A stretch of DNA of 64,000 nucleotides, from assembly GCF_001888185.1 (NCBI RefSeq), contig NZ_CP016364.1:434001-498000 (forward strand), given 5' to 3'. A program made the position numbers and the translations under genes. This document shows, in pieces, positions 1-8,203 of this stretch; positions within the stretch are counted from its first letter, which is position 1; every line of letters starts with the position of its first letter. Source of the DNA: Phaeobacter porticola (GTDB taxonomy: Bacteria; Pseudomonadota; Alphaproteobacteria; Rhodobacterales; Rhodobacteraceae). The notes beneath the pieces are model-generated. The model was not told the DNA's origin and did no database searches. It saw only the letters and a program-made list of their open reading frames with translations.

Positions 1-820
1 AATCGAAAAGCTTTGGATCCAGTAGATGTGACGGGCGTGCATTCATCAGCGCGCGGAACATAACCTGACGGCGTCCTGGGCTGTTTGATTCCCACCCGTC
101 TAGGATCTGTTTCACCTGCTGGCGCTGTAACCCGTCCTGACTACCGCAAAGGTCACAGGGGATGATCGGATAATTCAATGCCTTGGCGAATTTTTCGCAA
201 TCCACCTCGGCGACATGGGCAAGGGGGCGAAACACAAACAGATCGCCCTCTTCATTGACCAGCTTTGGCGGCATGGTTGCCAGACGACCTCCGTGGAAGA
301 GGTTCATGAAGAAGGTTTCAAGAATATCGTCGCGATGATGACCCAGCACCACAGCAGAGCAGCCCTCCTCGCGGGCGATCCGGTAGAGGTTGCCGCGCCG
401 CAGACGCGAACAGAGCGCGCAAAACGTACGGCCCTGCGGGACCTTATCCATCACGATGCTGTAAGTGTCCTGATATTCGATGCGGTGTGGGACACCCATT
501 TTTTCCAGAAATTCCGGCAGCACAGTTGCCGGAAAGCCGGGCTGGCCCTGATCCAGATTACAGGCGAGAAGATCCACCGGCAACAAGCCGCGCCACTTCA
601 GTTCATAGAGAACCGCGAGCAGGGTATAGCTGTCCTTGCCGCCAGAAAGGCAGACCAGCCATTTCGGTGTGCTGCCGTCCTCGCGCCGTTCCACCATGCC
701 GTATTGGTCAATCGCTTCGCGCGCGTAGCGCACGATTCGTTTGCGGAGCTTCTTGAACTCAGTGGTTGAGGGCGCGCCTGTAAACAGCGGGTGGATATCG
801 TCCAGATCATCATCAAGCAT
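1..820 (-). CDS. ttcA: TtcA, tRNA 2-thiocytidine(32) synthetase (3' end cut by window edge)
   Basis: ATP-dependent enzyme that thiolates cytidine 32 of certain tRNAs in the cytoplasm. Translating the minus strand from the ATG at 818-820 gives a product beginning [13 protein letters not shown] with the PP-loop SGGKDS near residue 60, followed by the two CxxC pairs expected for the [4Fe-4S] cluster (CALC and CDLC) and the segment [12 protein letters not shown]. These are the TtcA-defining features, so the call is strong. The frame stays open to base 1, so the C-terminus lies outside the window. It is transcribed away from the neighbouring DUF3833 gene. Start chosen because it is the first ATG before the conserved N-terminal region. 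Confidence 0.93.
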   Translation of the reverse strand, partial: MLDDDLDDIHPLFTGAPSTTEFKKLRKRIVRYAREAIDQYGMVERREDGSTPKWLVCLSGGKDSYTLLAVLYELKWRGLLPVDLLACNLDQGQPGFPATVLPEFLEKMGVPHRIEYQDTYSIVMDKVPQGRTFCALCSRLRRGNLYRIAREEGCSAVVLGHHRDDILETFFMNLFHGGRLATMPPKLVNEEGDLFVFRPLAHVAEVDCEKFAKALNYPIIPCDLCGSQDGLQRQQVKQILDGWESNSPGRRQVMFRALMNARPSHLLDPKLFD

Positions 821-984
821 GGGCGCGCCCTAGCCGAGGATCGGCATTTTGCCAAGAAGAAAAGGCCCCGAATGCAGATTCCAACGGCGGCCTGGGGGAC
901 TGCCTCATTTGGCAGAGTCATCCAAAGCCGGGGCCGTTGCGTAGCCAAGGGCAAGAGAAACAAGACAAAGATGAGGTGTGAGAT

Positions 985-1557
985 ATGGCAATTGCGACAC
1001 AAACACCACGCCGGTTTCGGTTTGGCCGCTGGGCAGCTCTTGGCGCGGGGGCGGCAGCTGTTGCGGCGCTGGCATCCTGCGGGCGGCCCAGTCTGAGCGA
1101 TGATAAGCTGAGCGATAAGACCTTCAATCTGGAGGAATATTTCGAAGGTAAAACCGTCGCATATGGCCAGTTCGAAGATCGGTTTGGAACCGTTCGGCGG
1201 CGGTTCAAAGTAGAGATCACTGGCGAGTGGGATGGCCGTGTGCTGACGCTGGCCGAGAGTTTCCGCTATGCCGATGGCAGTACCGAGCAGCGGATCTGGT
1301 CCCTGACGAAAACGGGCGAAAACACCTGGGAAGGCAGTGCTGATGGGGTGCAGGGCATCGCCAAGGGGGAAGAGCGTGGTGATACCTTCAACTGGGGTTA
1401 CACGATTGATCTGCCAGTGCCCGGTGGCGACACCATGCGGGTGACGTTTGATGACTGGATGTGGCTTCTGGAGGACGGCAGGTTGCTGAACAAAGCATAT
1501 ATGAGCCGCTATGGCGTCACGCTGGGCGAAGTTACGATTTTCTTTGAGAAGCTCTGA
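985..1557 (+). CDS. DUF3833 family lipoprotein
   Basis: Protein of 190 residues. A basic start, a hydrophobic alanine-rich stretch (about residues 15-30) and a lipobox ending LASC indicate export and lipid attachment. The rest (FNLEEYFEGK, a DRFG-type turn, and a C-terminal beta-rich part with DWMWLLEDG) matches the DUF3833 family as I know it; its biochemical role is not established. It is divergent from ttcA and convergent with yidD, whose stop lies 5 bases away, so no shared operon is implied. Confidence 0.8.
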   Translation: MAIATQTPRRFRFGRWAALGAGAAAVAALASCGRPSLSDDKLSDKTFNLEEYFEGKTVAYGQFEDRFGTVRRRFKVEITGEWDGRVLTLAESFRYADGSTEQRIWSLTKTGENTWEGSADGVQGIAKGEERGDTFNWGYTIDLPVPGGDTMRVTFDDWMWLLEDGRLLNKAYMSRYGVTLGEVTIFFEKL

Positions 1558-1562
1558 GCGGG

Positions 1563-1835
1563 TTACCTGGGGCCTGCAGTCGGGTCCTGTTTGGCCCGGT
1601 CATGGTCGGGGTCACAGCCGGGAACCGGATCGTAGCCATCCCCACCAAGGGGATGGCAGCGCCCGATTCTGCGCGCGGTGAGCCAAGCGCCCCGAATGGC
1701 GCCGTGTTTCTCCAGTGCCTCCAGCGCATAGGCCGAGCAGGTGGGCTGGTAACGGCAGTTGAAGCCAACCCAGGGGCTGAACAGCAGCCGATAGGCGCGT
1801 ACGGGCAAAGCAAAGAGGTGGGCGAGTGGAGTCAT
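1563..1835 (-). CDS. yidD: YidD, membrane protein insertion efficiency factor
   Basis: Small 90-residue protein that assists YidC-dependent membrane insertion. The sequence shows the family signature: an amphipathic N-terminal helix, then [19 protein letters not shown], the helix [18 protein letters not shown], and [14 protein letters not shown]. The three conserved cysteines are present. It lies downstream of rpmH and rnpA on the same strand, the usual gene order; yidC itself is not seen in the window. Length is normal. Confidence 0.92.
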   Translation of the reverse strand: MTPLAHLFALPVRAYRLLFSPWVGFNCRYQPTCSAYALEALEKHGAIRGAWLTARRIGRCHPLGGDGYDPVPGCDPDHDRAKQDPTAGPR

Positions 1836-1934
1836 GGCGTCTAGATAGGCGCGCCGGCGCTCTATAGCAATCTGCGGGGGTGTCGCGGCTGCGGAGTGAG
1901 GAGCAACGGAAGGTGTGGGCCTTGCCTGTTGTGA

Positions 1935-2387
1935 TTACTTGCCGTGAATTTTCTTCATCGCGTAGATCAGATCGTTTTTCAGATCGTCGAACGGGCGGTC
2001 AGCGGTTTCGCCTGCACGGCCTATCAGCACGTAGTCCCAGCCGGTGCGGCCGTGGATTGGCAGAATCATCCGAGCTACCTCGCGCAAGCGGCGTTTGGCG
2101 CGGTTGCGGGCCACTGCATTACCGACCTTTTTGGAGCAGGTAAAGCCCATGCGAATGCCATCGCCGACGGGATCCTCCGCATGGCGTTTGCGGCCCTGAA
2201 CCATCATCCCCTTGGTGCCCTGACGACGGGCGCGCGCCGCCGCGAGAAAGTCGCGGCGTTTGGCGATCACATCAGGTTGCGGGCGGGGAAGGGGACAGAC
2301 CAAGGTATCAGATGCGCAAACGGACACCGCCGGAGACCTGGTCCCTTGGGCAGCTGGGCCATCCTTGGGGGTCTCCGGCGGTGTCAT
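1935..2387 (-). CDS. rnpA: RnpA, protein subunit of ribonuclease P
   Basis: Protein cofactor of RNase P for tRNA 5' maturation, 150 residues. The RNR motif region KVGNAVARNRAKRRLREVAR is clear, preceded by GFTCSKK and followed by WDYVLIGRAG. The first 40 or so residues are a proline-rich extension before the conserved core, common in Rhodobacterales, which makes it longer than the E. coli protein. The start at 2387 is 26 bases after the rpmH stop, so the two are probably one transcript. Confidence 0.92.
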   Translation of the reverse strand: MTPPETPKDGPAAQGTRSPAVSVCASDTLVCPLPRPQPDVIAKRRDFLAAARARRQGTKGMMVQGRKRHAEDPVGDGIRMGFTCSKKVGNAVARNRAKRRLREVARMILPIHGRTGWDYVLIGRAGETADRPFDDLKNDLIYAMKKIHGK

Positions 2388-2413
2388 GTCTGTCTGAACA
2401 GAACTGGGCGCGA

Positions 2414-2548
2414 TTACGCGCTCAGCGACTTACGACCGCGTGCGCGGCGTGAGTTCAGAATTTTGCGGCCTGCCTTGGTGGCCATGCGCGCACGGAAGCC
2501 GTGGCGGCGTTTGCGAACCAGGTTCGAAGGCTGATAGGTGCGTTTCAT
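2414..2548 (-). CDS. rpmH: Ribosomal protein L34
   Basis: The 44-residue product begins [18 protein letters not shown] and ends ARGRKSLSA, which is a textbook L34 sequence. The reading frame is open for 16 further codons upstream, but L34 always begins at the MKRTYQPS methionine, so the start is 2548. First gene of the rpmH-rnpA-yidD set. No dnaA is adjacent, so this is not taken as an origin. Confidence 0.97.
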   Translation of the reverse strand: MKRTYQPSNLVRKRRHGFRARMATKAGRKILNSRRARGRKSLSA

Positions 2549-2946
2549 CGCTCCGGTCTCCAACTGTTTACATCGGGACGGCGCGGAATCGGCCACCCGG
2601 GGGTCTATCTCGAAGCCCGGTCTCTAGAAGGGAATGACCTGCGAGTCAAACCCCAACGCGGTTGTTTTCTGCGCGAAATGCAACATTTCCATGAAAACCG
2701 GATGCTGGAGGCTCTCTAGCAGAAGAGAATTGTAACAGACAGGGGGCAGATTGGTGTTTGGCTCACTTTTTCGCAGGGGATGATCAAGCGGACGTGAAGA
2801 GGCGGCGTCTATGCTCGTACAGGGCCTATTTACCGGATAGCCAGAGACAAAGGTCTGCGGCGGTGGTGCCCTCCAGCCCCCAACCGCAGCTGCGGAACAG
2901 AATATGACTGGCCAGCTATGGCCCAAGACAGCAGGATTTACAGAAG
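2549..2946. other. Intergenic region, rpmH / TVP38 divergent promoters
   Basis: About 400 bases between two divergent genes. I see no convincing gene, structured RNA or repeat; open frames here lack coding character. It should hold the rpmH promoter (leftward) and the promoter of the TVP38-oxidoreductase pair (rightward). Confidence 0.5.
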
Positions 2947-3750
2947 ATGTCCGATCAGTCCGACCAACCAGATATCGCAAATCGTTCTGAGGGCGTGGCC
3001 CCGGCAGGCGAATCGGGAGAGCGGGGCAAGAAGACTCCTGCGTTGACACGATTCCTGCCACTGGCGCTGGTGCTGGTGGTGGCGGTGATCGGTGCGATGA
3101 CCCTTGGTGATTATCTGACGTTTGAGACGCTGCGCGACAACCGGGTGGCGCTGATGGCGTTTCGCGATGACAATTATTTGGGTCTCGTTGGTCTGTTTGT
3201 GCTGGCCTATGTGGTGATCGTGGTATTTTCGCTGCCCGGTGCGGCTGTGGCGTCGGTCACCGGCGGGTTCCTGTTTGGTTTGGTTGCGGGCACGGTGTTC
3301 AATGTATTGGCGGCCACGATCGGTGCTGTTGGCATCTTTCTAGCGGCGCGCTGGGGGCTTGGGGCGATGCTGACCCACCGGCTGGAAGCTGCGGAGGGGC
3401 GGGTTCGGACCCTGAAGCAGGCGCTGCGGGAAAATGAGATCGAGGTGCTGCTGCTGTTGCGGTTGGTGCCTGCGGTCCCGTTCTTTGTGGCCAATCTGCT
3501 GCCCGCGCTGGTCGGGGTGAAGCTGATCAATTTTCTGTGGACGACGGCAGTGGGCATCATTCCCGGTGCTGTGGTGTTCACCTGGATTGGTGTGGGCCTT
3601 GGCGCGGTGTTTGACCGGGGCGAGACGCCGGATCTGTCGATCCTGTGGGAGCCGTTTGTGATCGGGCCGATCCTTGGCCTGTGTGTGTTGGCGACCCTGC
3701 CCATCCTGCTGAAGAAACGCCGCCCGGCAACCCCCGGAAAGGACCAGTGA
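2947..3750 (+). CDS. TVP38/TMEM64 family membrane protein (VTT domain)
   Basis: Inner-membrane protein of 267 residues. After a hydrophilic N-terminus there is one membrane segment (about residues 37-56), then the VTT/SNARE-associated core: GAAVASVTGGFLFG, a helix GTVFNVLAATIGA, LAARWGLG, and the reentrant region LLLRLVPAVPFFVANLLPAL. Bacterial members of this DedA-related family are thought to act as lipid scramblases or transporters, but no substrate is shown here. Its stop is followed after only 2 bases by the ATG of a flavin oxidoreductase; some bacteria carry these two domains fused in one protein, supporting a shared function. Confidence 0.88.
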   Translation: MSDQSDQPDIANRSEGVAPAGESGERGKKTPALTRFLPLALVLVVAVIGAMTLGDYLTFETLRDNRVALMAFRDDNYLGLVGLFVLAYVVIVVFSLPGAAVASVTGGFLFGLVAGTVFNVLAATIGAVGIFLAARWGLGAMLTHRLEAAEGRVRTLKQALRENEIEVLLLLRLVPAVPFFVANLLPALVGVKLINFLWTTAVGIIPGAVVFTWIGVGLGAVFDRGETPDLSILWEPFVIGPILGLCVLATLPILLKKRRPATPGKDQ

Positions 3751-3752
3751 CC

Positions 3753-5174
3753 ATGCAAGAGCTAACCTGCGATCTTCTCGTGATCGGCGCCGGGTCAGGC
3801 GGTCTGTCCGTTGCCGCTGGAGCCAGCCAGATGGGCGCCGACGTTGTGCTGCTGGAAGGGCACAAGATGGGCGGCGATTGCCTGAACTATGGCTGCGTGC
3901 CGTCCAAATCGCTGCTGGCCAGTGCCAAGGTGGCTTATGGTCAGGCCCATGCCAGCGCCTATGGGGTTGCGGATCAGATGCCGGTGGTGGATTACGCTGC
4001 TGCCAAGGATCACGTGCAGGACGTGATCGCCACCATCGCGCCCGTGGACAGTCAGGAGCGGTTTGAAGGCTTTGGCGTGCGGGTCATTCGCGCATATGGC
4101 CGGTTTGTCGATGATCGCGTGGTCGAGGCCGGAGAGCATCGTATTACCGCCCGGCGCATTGTGATCGCTACGGGGTCCTCGCCCCTGGTGCCACCAATCG
4201 ACGGGCTGGCTGATGTGCCGTATTTCACCAATGAAACGCTATTTGACCTGCGCGAGCGGCCAGAGCATCTGCTGATTATCGGCGGCGGCCCCATCGGTAT
4301 GGAAATGGCGCAGGCCCATATCCGGCTGGGCAGCAAGGTGACCGTCATCGAGGGTGACCGGGCGCTGGGCAAGGATGATCCTGAGCTTGCGTCCATCGTA
4401 TTGGACCAGTTGCGCGGTGAAGGCATTGAGATCGCCGAGGGCGCGCAGGCTGAGACTATTGCCTCCACCGAGGGTGGCGGCATTCGCGTTACAGCAAAGG
4501 ATGGCCGGGTGTTCGACGGCAGCCATCTCCTGATGGCGGTCGGGCGCAAGGCCAATATCGACAAGCTGAACCTGGAGGCCGCAGGCGTTGAGACCAATCG
4601 GGCAGGCGTGGTGGTGGACGACAGTCTGCGCAGCAGCAACCGTCGGGTCTATGCCATTGGTGATGTGGCCGGTGGGATGCAGTTCACCCATGTGGCCGGC
4701 TACCATGCCGGGGTGATCATCCGCTCGATCCTGTTCGGGCTACCGTCCAAGGCCAAAACCAATCATATTCCCTGGGCGACCTACACCGCACCGGAACTGG
4801 CGCAGGTTGGCCTCACGGAGGAGCAAGCACGCGAAAAACACGGCGACCGGCTGGAGGTTGCACGGTTTGACTATCACCACAACGACCGCGCGCTGGCAGA
4901 GCGCAAGAGCAAAGGCCTGATCAAGGTGATGGTGGTCAAGGGGCGTCCCGTTGGGGCCTCTGTTGTGGGGCATCAGGCGGGGGAGCTGGTGGCGCTGTGG
5001 TCCATGGCCATCGCCAATAATCTGAAGATGAGCCAGGTCGCGGGGATGGTGGCCCCCTATCCCACCATATCGGAGGTGAATAAACGCGTCGCAGGGGCCT
5101 ATTTCTCGCCACGGCTTTTTGATAGTCCAATGGTGAAACGAGTGGTGCAATTTGTGCAGCGCTGGCTCCCGTAA
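3753..5174 (+). CDS. FAD-dependent pyridine nucleotide-disulfide oxidoreductase (mercuric reductase/LPD-like)
   Basis: Flavoprotein of 473 residues in the dihydrolipoamide dehydrogenase/mercuric reductase class. Seen: FAD site GAGSGGLS near residue 12, redox-active disulfide GGDCLNYGCVPSK near 42, NAD(P) site GGGPIGME near 175, second FAD motif YAIGDVAGG, and a C-terminal dimerisation domain. The usual C-terminal catalytic HPT of lipoamide dehydrogenases is replaced by PYPTISE, so the acid-base histidine is missing and the substrate is probably not lipoamide. Start 3753 is preferred over earlier in-frame codons because the FAD motif follows directly and it sits just after the TVP38 stop. No merR or mer genes are near, so mercury reduction is not inferred. 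Confidence 0.85.
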   Translation: MQELTCDLLVIGAGSGGLSVAAGASQMGADVVLLEGHKMGGDCLNYGCVPSKSLLASAKVAYGQAHASAYGVADQMPVVDYAAAKDHVQDVIATIAPVDSQERFEGFGVRVIRAYGRFVDDRVVEAGEHRITARRIVIATGSSPLVPPIDGLADVPYFTNETLFDLRERPEHLLIIGGGPIGMEMAQAHIRLGSKVTVIEGDRALGKDDPELASIVLDQLRGEGIEIAEGAQAETIASTEGGGIRVTAKDGRVFDGSHLLMAVGRKANIDKLNLEAAGVETNRAGVVVDDSLRSSNRRVYAIGDVAGGMQFTHVAGYHAGVIIRSILFGLPSKAKTNHIPWATYTAPELAQVGLTEEQAREKHGDRLEVARFDYHHNDRALAERKSKGLIKVMVVKGRPVGASVVGHQAGELVALWSMAIANNLKMSQVAGMVAPYPTISEVNKRVAGAYFSPRLFDSPMVKRVVQFVQRWLP

Positions 5175-5190
5175 CGCCGGAAGGGGCTGA

Positions 5191-6579
5191 ATGCTCAACA
5201 CGCTTTCAGGCAGATTCCTGATCCTGACCACGGTCTTCGTGATGTTGGCCGAGATCCTGATCTTTGTGCCCTCCATCTCTCGGTTCCGGCTCGACTATCT
5301 GGCAGACCGGCTGGAACGCGCGCAGATTGCGTCGCTGGCACTGCTTGCAGATGATATGCTTGAGACTGAGCTGGAGGCAGAGCTCTTGGAAAACGCGGGC
5401 GTTTTCAACGTGGTTCTGCGGCGGGATGAGGTGCGTCAACTGGTGCTGTCCTCGCCGATCCCTTCGCCAATTTCCGGCACCTATGATTTGCGGATGAGCA
5501 GCCCGTTTGCGCTGATCGGCCACGCCATGAAGCGGCTGGTCACCCCGGAAAACCAGATTATCCGAGTGATCGGCGCGCCGGTGCGTGATGCAGGGCTGCT
5601 GATCGAAATCACAATTGAGACCAAAGACCTGCGCGATGCGATGATCGACTATGGGCTGCGCATTCTGCTGCTGTCGGCGGTGATCTCCATCTTTACCGCA
5701 GTGCTGCTTTTTGCGGCGGTGCGCCGGTTCATGGTGAAGCCGATCAAGGGTGTCATCGGTTATATGCAGCGCTATGCCGCCGCACCGGAGGACGCCCGCG
5801 GCATTATTCACCCCAGTGCCGGGGTGCGCGAGCTGCGCGAGGCCGAAGAGGCACTGATGCAGTTGCAGACAGAGCTGACCCAGGCGCTGAAACAGCGCGA
5901 GAGGCTGGCGCAGCTGGGCGGTGCGGTGGCCAAGGTGAGCCATGATCTGCGCAATATTCTGACGTCAGCGCAGCTGTTCACCGACCGTATCGAGATGAGT
6001 GAAGACCCGCTGGTTCGTCGCTTGGCGCCCAAGCTGGTGAATTCGATCACCCGTGCGGTGTCGCTGTGCGAGGGGACGCTGGCGTTTGGCCGGGCAGAGG
6101 AACCGGCGCCGACCTTTGGCCGCGTGTCCCTGTATGGGCAGGTCGAGGATATTCTGGAGAGCGAGAGCCTGGCAGGGGGCACAGAGGGGCGGATCCGTTT
6201 CCTGAATGAGGTGCCTGTGGATCTGAGCCTGCGGGCCGATCCCGAACAGCTGTTTCGGATCGTGATGAACCTGGTCCGCAACGCGCGTCAGGCGATCGAG
6301 GCCACGGGGCAAGAGGGGCAGATCACTCTCTCTGCCCGCGAAGACACCGAAACCTGGTGGATCTCCGTTGCGGATACTGGCCCCGGTCTGCCGCCAAAGG
6401 CACGCGAGAATCTCTTTACCCCGTTTCAGGGCGGTATCCGCAAAGGCGGCACCGGTCTGGGCCTTGCTATCGCCGATGAGCTGGCGCGCGGCCATGGCGG
6501 CATGGTGGTTTTGCGCGAAACTGGACCAGAGGGCACCGTGTTTGATATATGTCTGCCCAAGGGCGACGGGACCCTCTAA
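5191..6579 (+). CDS. Sensor histidine kinase, membrane bound, without adjacent regulator
   Basis: Protein of 462 residues. Two membrane segments (about 8-28 and 155-178) flank a periplasmic sensor domain of roughly 125 residues; a HAMP-like linker follows. The phospho-acceptor box has His251 in VSHDLRNILTSAQ, and the ATPase domain has the N box NLVRNARQAIE, G1 DTGPGLP and G2 GGTGLGLAIADELARGHGG. No response regulator gene lies on either side, so its partner must be encoded elsewhere. It follows the oxidoreductase by 16 bases and may share its transcript. Confidence 0.9.
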   Translation: MLNTLSGRFLILTTVFVMLAEILIFVPSISRFRLDYLADRLERAQIASLALLADDMLETELEAELLENAGVFNVVLRRDEVRQLVLSSPIPSPISGTYDLRMSSPFALIGHAMKRLVTPENQIIRVIGAPVRDAGLLIEITIETKDLRDAMIDYGLRILLLSAVISIFTAVLLFAAVRRFMVKPIKGVIGYMQRYAAAPEDARGIIHPSAGVRELREAEEALMQLQTELTQALKQRERLAQLGGAVAKVSHDLRNILTSAQLFTDRIEMSEDPLVRRLAPKLVNSITRAVSLCEGTLAFGRAEEPAPTFGRVSLYGQVEDILESESLAGGTEGRIRFLNEVPVDLSLRADPEQLFRIVMNLVRNARQAIEATGQEGQITLSAREDTETWWISVADTGPGLPPKARENLFTPFQGGIRKGGTGLGLAIADELARGHGGMVVLRETGPEGTVFDICLPKGDGTL

Positions 6580-6689
6580 GGGTTTGTCGTCTGTAAGGCG
6601 CGCCGGATGCGTAAAAATACGAAAACCTGCGACAGGCTGACATTTTAGGCTTGCACCCATGCGCCACTCCCCTTAAACCCCGCCGCAGT

Positions 6690-6766
6690 GGACCGATAGC
6701 TCAGCTGGATAGAGTACTTGACTACGAATCAAGGGGTCGGGGGTTCGAATCCTCCTCGGTCCGCCA
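6690..6766 (+). tRNA. tRNA-Arg (anticodon ACG)
   Basis: Cloverleaf read directly: acceptor GGACCGA pairs with TCGGTCC, D-arm AGCTCAGCTGGATAGAGT, anticodon stem CTTGA/TCAAG with loop CTACGAA (anticodon ACG), and T-arm GGGGGTTCGAATCC. The 3' CCA is encoded. A34 would be edited to inosine to read CGN codons. Confidence 0.96.
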
Positions 6767-6929
6767 CTAAATTCTTGTTGAATGTCAGATGTTTTTGACT
6801 TTTCCGTCACGACATTGACCCAACAGAGTACCGGCCGAATTCTTTCGCCGCCACAGTGACCCAAAATCAGAAAACTGCTCGCTAACGTTCCGTGTTGTCC
6901 AAAAAATTGCGTTGCGTCATTGTGTCAAC

Positions 6930-7160
6930 ATGCGTCAGCCCACAAAACAACATTTGGATCGACATGAACGCCTCAAGGCCGATCTTCGAGTCCGGGGAAG
7001 CTCTCTCGCAAAGATCGCCCGCGAATTGGGCGTGACTGACTCTGCTGTCACCTTGGTGGGCAAGAGAATGTGCCGGCCTGCAAAGATCGAGCAGGCTTTG
7101 GCGGACGCTTTGCAAACTACGCCAGAGCAGCGTTTCCCTGATCGTTACGAAGAGAGATAG
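6930..7160 (+). CDS. Ner/Nlp-like helix-turn-helix DNA-binding protein
   Basis: Small 76-residue protein beginning MRQPTKQHLDRHERLKADLR; an alternative ATG lies 18 bases upstream. The helix-turn-helix SSLAKIARELGVTDSAVTLV followed by a short arginine/lysine-containing segment and ALQTTPEQRFPDRY resembles the Ner (phage Mu) / Nlp regulator family, in which RFPDRY-type ends are typical. It stands alone immediately 3' of a tRNA-Arg gene with no other phage gene intact, so it is probably a leftover or domesticated prophage regulator. Function beyond DNA binding is not inferred. Confidence 0.65.
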   Translation: MRQPTKQHLDRHERLKADLRVRGSSLAKIARELGVTDSAVTLVGKRMCRPAKIEQALADALQTTPEQRFPDRYEER

Positions 7161-7215
7161 AGCGGCCATTCACGCCTGGCGCGGCAAATGCCCGGTCAGG
7201 GCCCTTCGCAGTCAT

Positions 7216-7365
7216 TCAGGCCTGTCCTGTGTGCTGCGAGTGTTTTGGGCTGCTTTCAACCCTTTCCTGACATTCGTGCAAGGTGCGGCGAGAGACCAAG
7301 CCGGTGATGAGGCTGGTCTTGCCCGCACCGGAGCCACCCGTCACGACGAAGAAATGGTCGCTCAT
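7216..7365 (-). pseudogene. Truncated P-loop ATPase (AAA_28-like N-terminus only)
   Basis: The minus strand encodes 49 residues starting MSDHFFVVTGGSGAGKTSL, an intact Walker A motif preceded by a beta strand, as at the N-terminus of small AAA-type ATP/GTP-binding proteins. After ITGLV the sequence turns into a short tail with no family character and stops at 7216. Members of this family are normally near 180 residues, so the body is missing. It lies between two tRNA genes beside a Ner-like gene, consistent with a deletion scar. A genuine tiny P-loop peptide is unlikely. Confidence 0.6.
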
Positions 7366-7536
7366 GGGCCATCCTCGGTTTTGACAAAGGGGAGGGCCGC
7401 GAAGCGATCAACACGCCGAAAAAGCGCGGATCAAAGCAGCATAGATTTTTGAAGGGAAAACAGCACCTGTCTGCACGACAGAGGTAAATCCTCTAACGAG
7501 AAAGGCAAAACTATCTGGTGCTTTTCAAGAGTGATT

Positions 7537-7612
7537 TGGTGGAGCCTAGGAGGATCGAACTCCTGACCTCCTGCATGCCATGCAGGCGCTCTCCCAGCTG
7601 AGCTAAGGCCCC
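7537..7612 (-). tRNA. tRNA-Ala (anticodon GGC)
   Basis: Minus strand cloverleaf: acceptor GGGGCCT pairs with AGGCTCC (one G-U), D-arm AGCTCAGCTGGGAGAGC, anticodon stem CCTGC/GCAGG with loop ATGGCAT giving anticodon GGC, T-arm with GTTCGATCC. CCA is encoded at 7537-7539. Confidence 0.96.
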
Positions 7613-7737
7613 AAATCATCCGCGTGTCGTTGCCGTCTCGCGGTGTGTGTCGGTGATTTAAGGGAGGCTGGCGCGCGCCGCAAGCGGAAAATGCACCATC
7701 ATCCGAGATTTTTTCGACACCTGAAACATGGGGATCC

Positions 7738-7761
7738 GGGGGAGGTGGCAGCACCTCCCCC
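7738..7761. terminator. Perfect 10-bp inverted repeat after the FYDLN gene
   Basis: GGGGGAGGTG and CACCTCCCCC separated by 4 bases, 16 bases past the stop of the leftward FYDLN gene. There is no clear T-run on either side, so it may be a transcript-stabilising hairpin rather than an intrinsic terminator. Confidence 0.5.
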
Positions 7762-7776
7762 AAGGGCCGTATGGCC

Positions 7777-8103
7777 TTAGGTATCGTCGTCTTCGGCGGC
7801 GACGTCGGCAATCTCGTCAAGCGAGACATTGTCCTCGTCGTCGTCATCATCCAGGACGTCATCGCCCAGATCCAGATCGACGTCTTCATCATCATCAAGC
7901 ACCGCGTCGTCGCCGTCGGTTTTTTCCTTGGCTTTGCGGCTTGCCGCATCTTCGGCGTCGGCTTCGATCATGCGGCTTTTGCCGTTGTTCAGTTCGACAA
8001 CCTCACCGGTGTAGGGGCTGACGATCGGGTTTTTGTTCAGGTCGTAAAAGCGCTTGCCGGTTGTCGGGCAGACGCGCTTTACACCCCATTCTTCATTGGG
8101 CAT
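7777..8103 (-). CDS. FYDLN acid domain protein (TIGR02300 family)
   Basis: Protein of 108 residues. The N-terminal part, MPNEEWGVKRVCPTTGKRFY followed by DLNKNPIVSPYTGE, is the signature of this alphaproteobacterial family and resembles a small metal-binding knuckle with one Cys visible. The second half is strongly acidic, with runs of Asp and Glu (about residues 65-108), which gives the family its name. Role is unknown. It is transcribed towards tRNA-Ala and divergent from the peptidase-like gene at 8204. Confidence 0.9.
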   Translation of the reverse strand: MPNEEWGVKRVCPTTGKRFYDLNKNPIVSPYTGEVVELNNGKSRMIEADAEDAASRKAKEKTDGDDAVLDDDEDVDLDLGDDVLDDDDDEDNVSLDEIADVAAEDDDT

Positions 8104-8203
8104 GTGGATCCCCTTGATTTTCTGCTGAGTCGGTTCGACGATTCAGGTGCCTTGCCATATGCGTGGGGTGCTGTCAAAGCCTTTGCCAAAAAGGGGGGCC
8201 GTA

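Noticed and set aside
3753-5174. Mercuric reductase as a specific call
   Set aside because: No N-terminal metal-binding domain, no C-terminal vicinal cysteines and no mer genes nearby.
6673-6864. Minus-strand frame over tRNA-Arg with a GGPRRIRTPDPLIRS-type sequence
   Set aside because: This is the well-known false protein produced by translating the complement of a tRNA gene.
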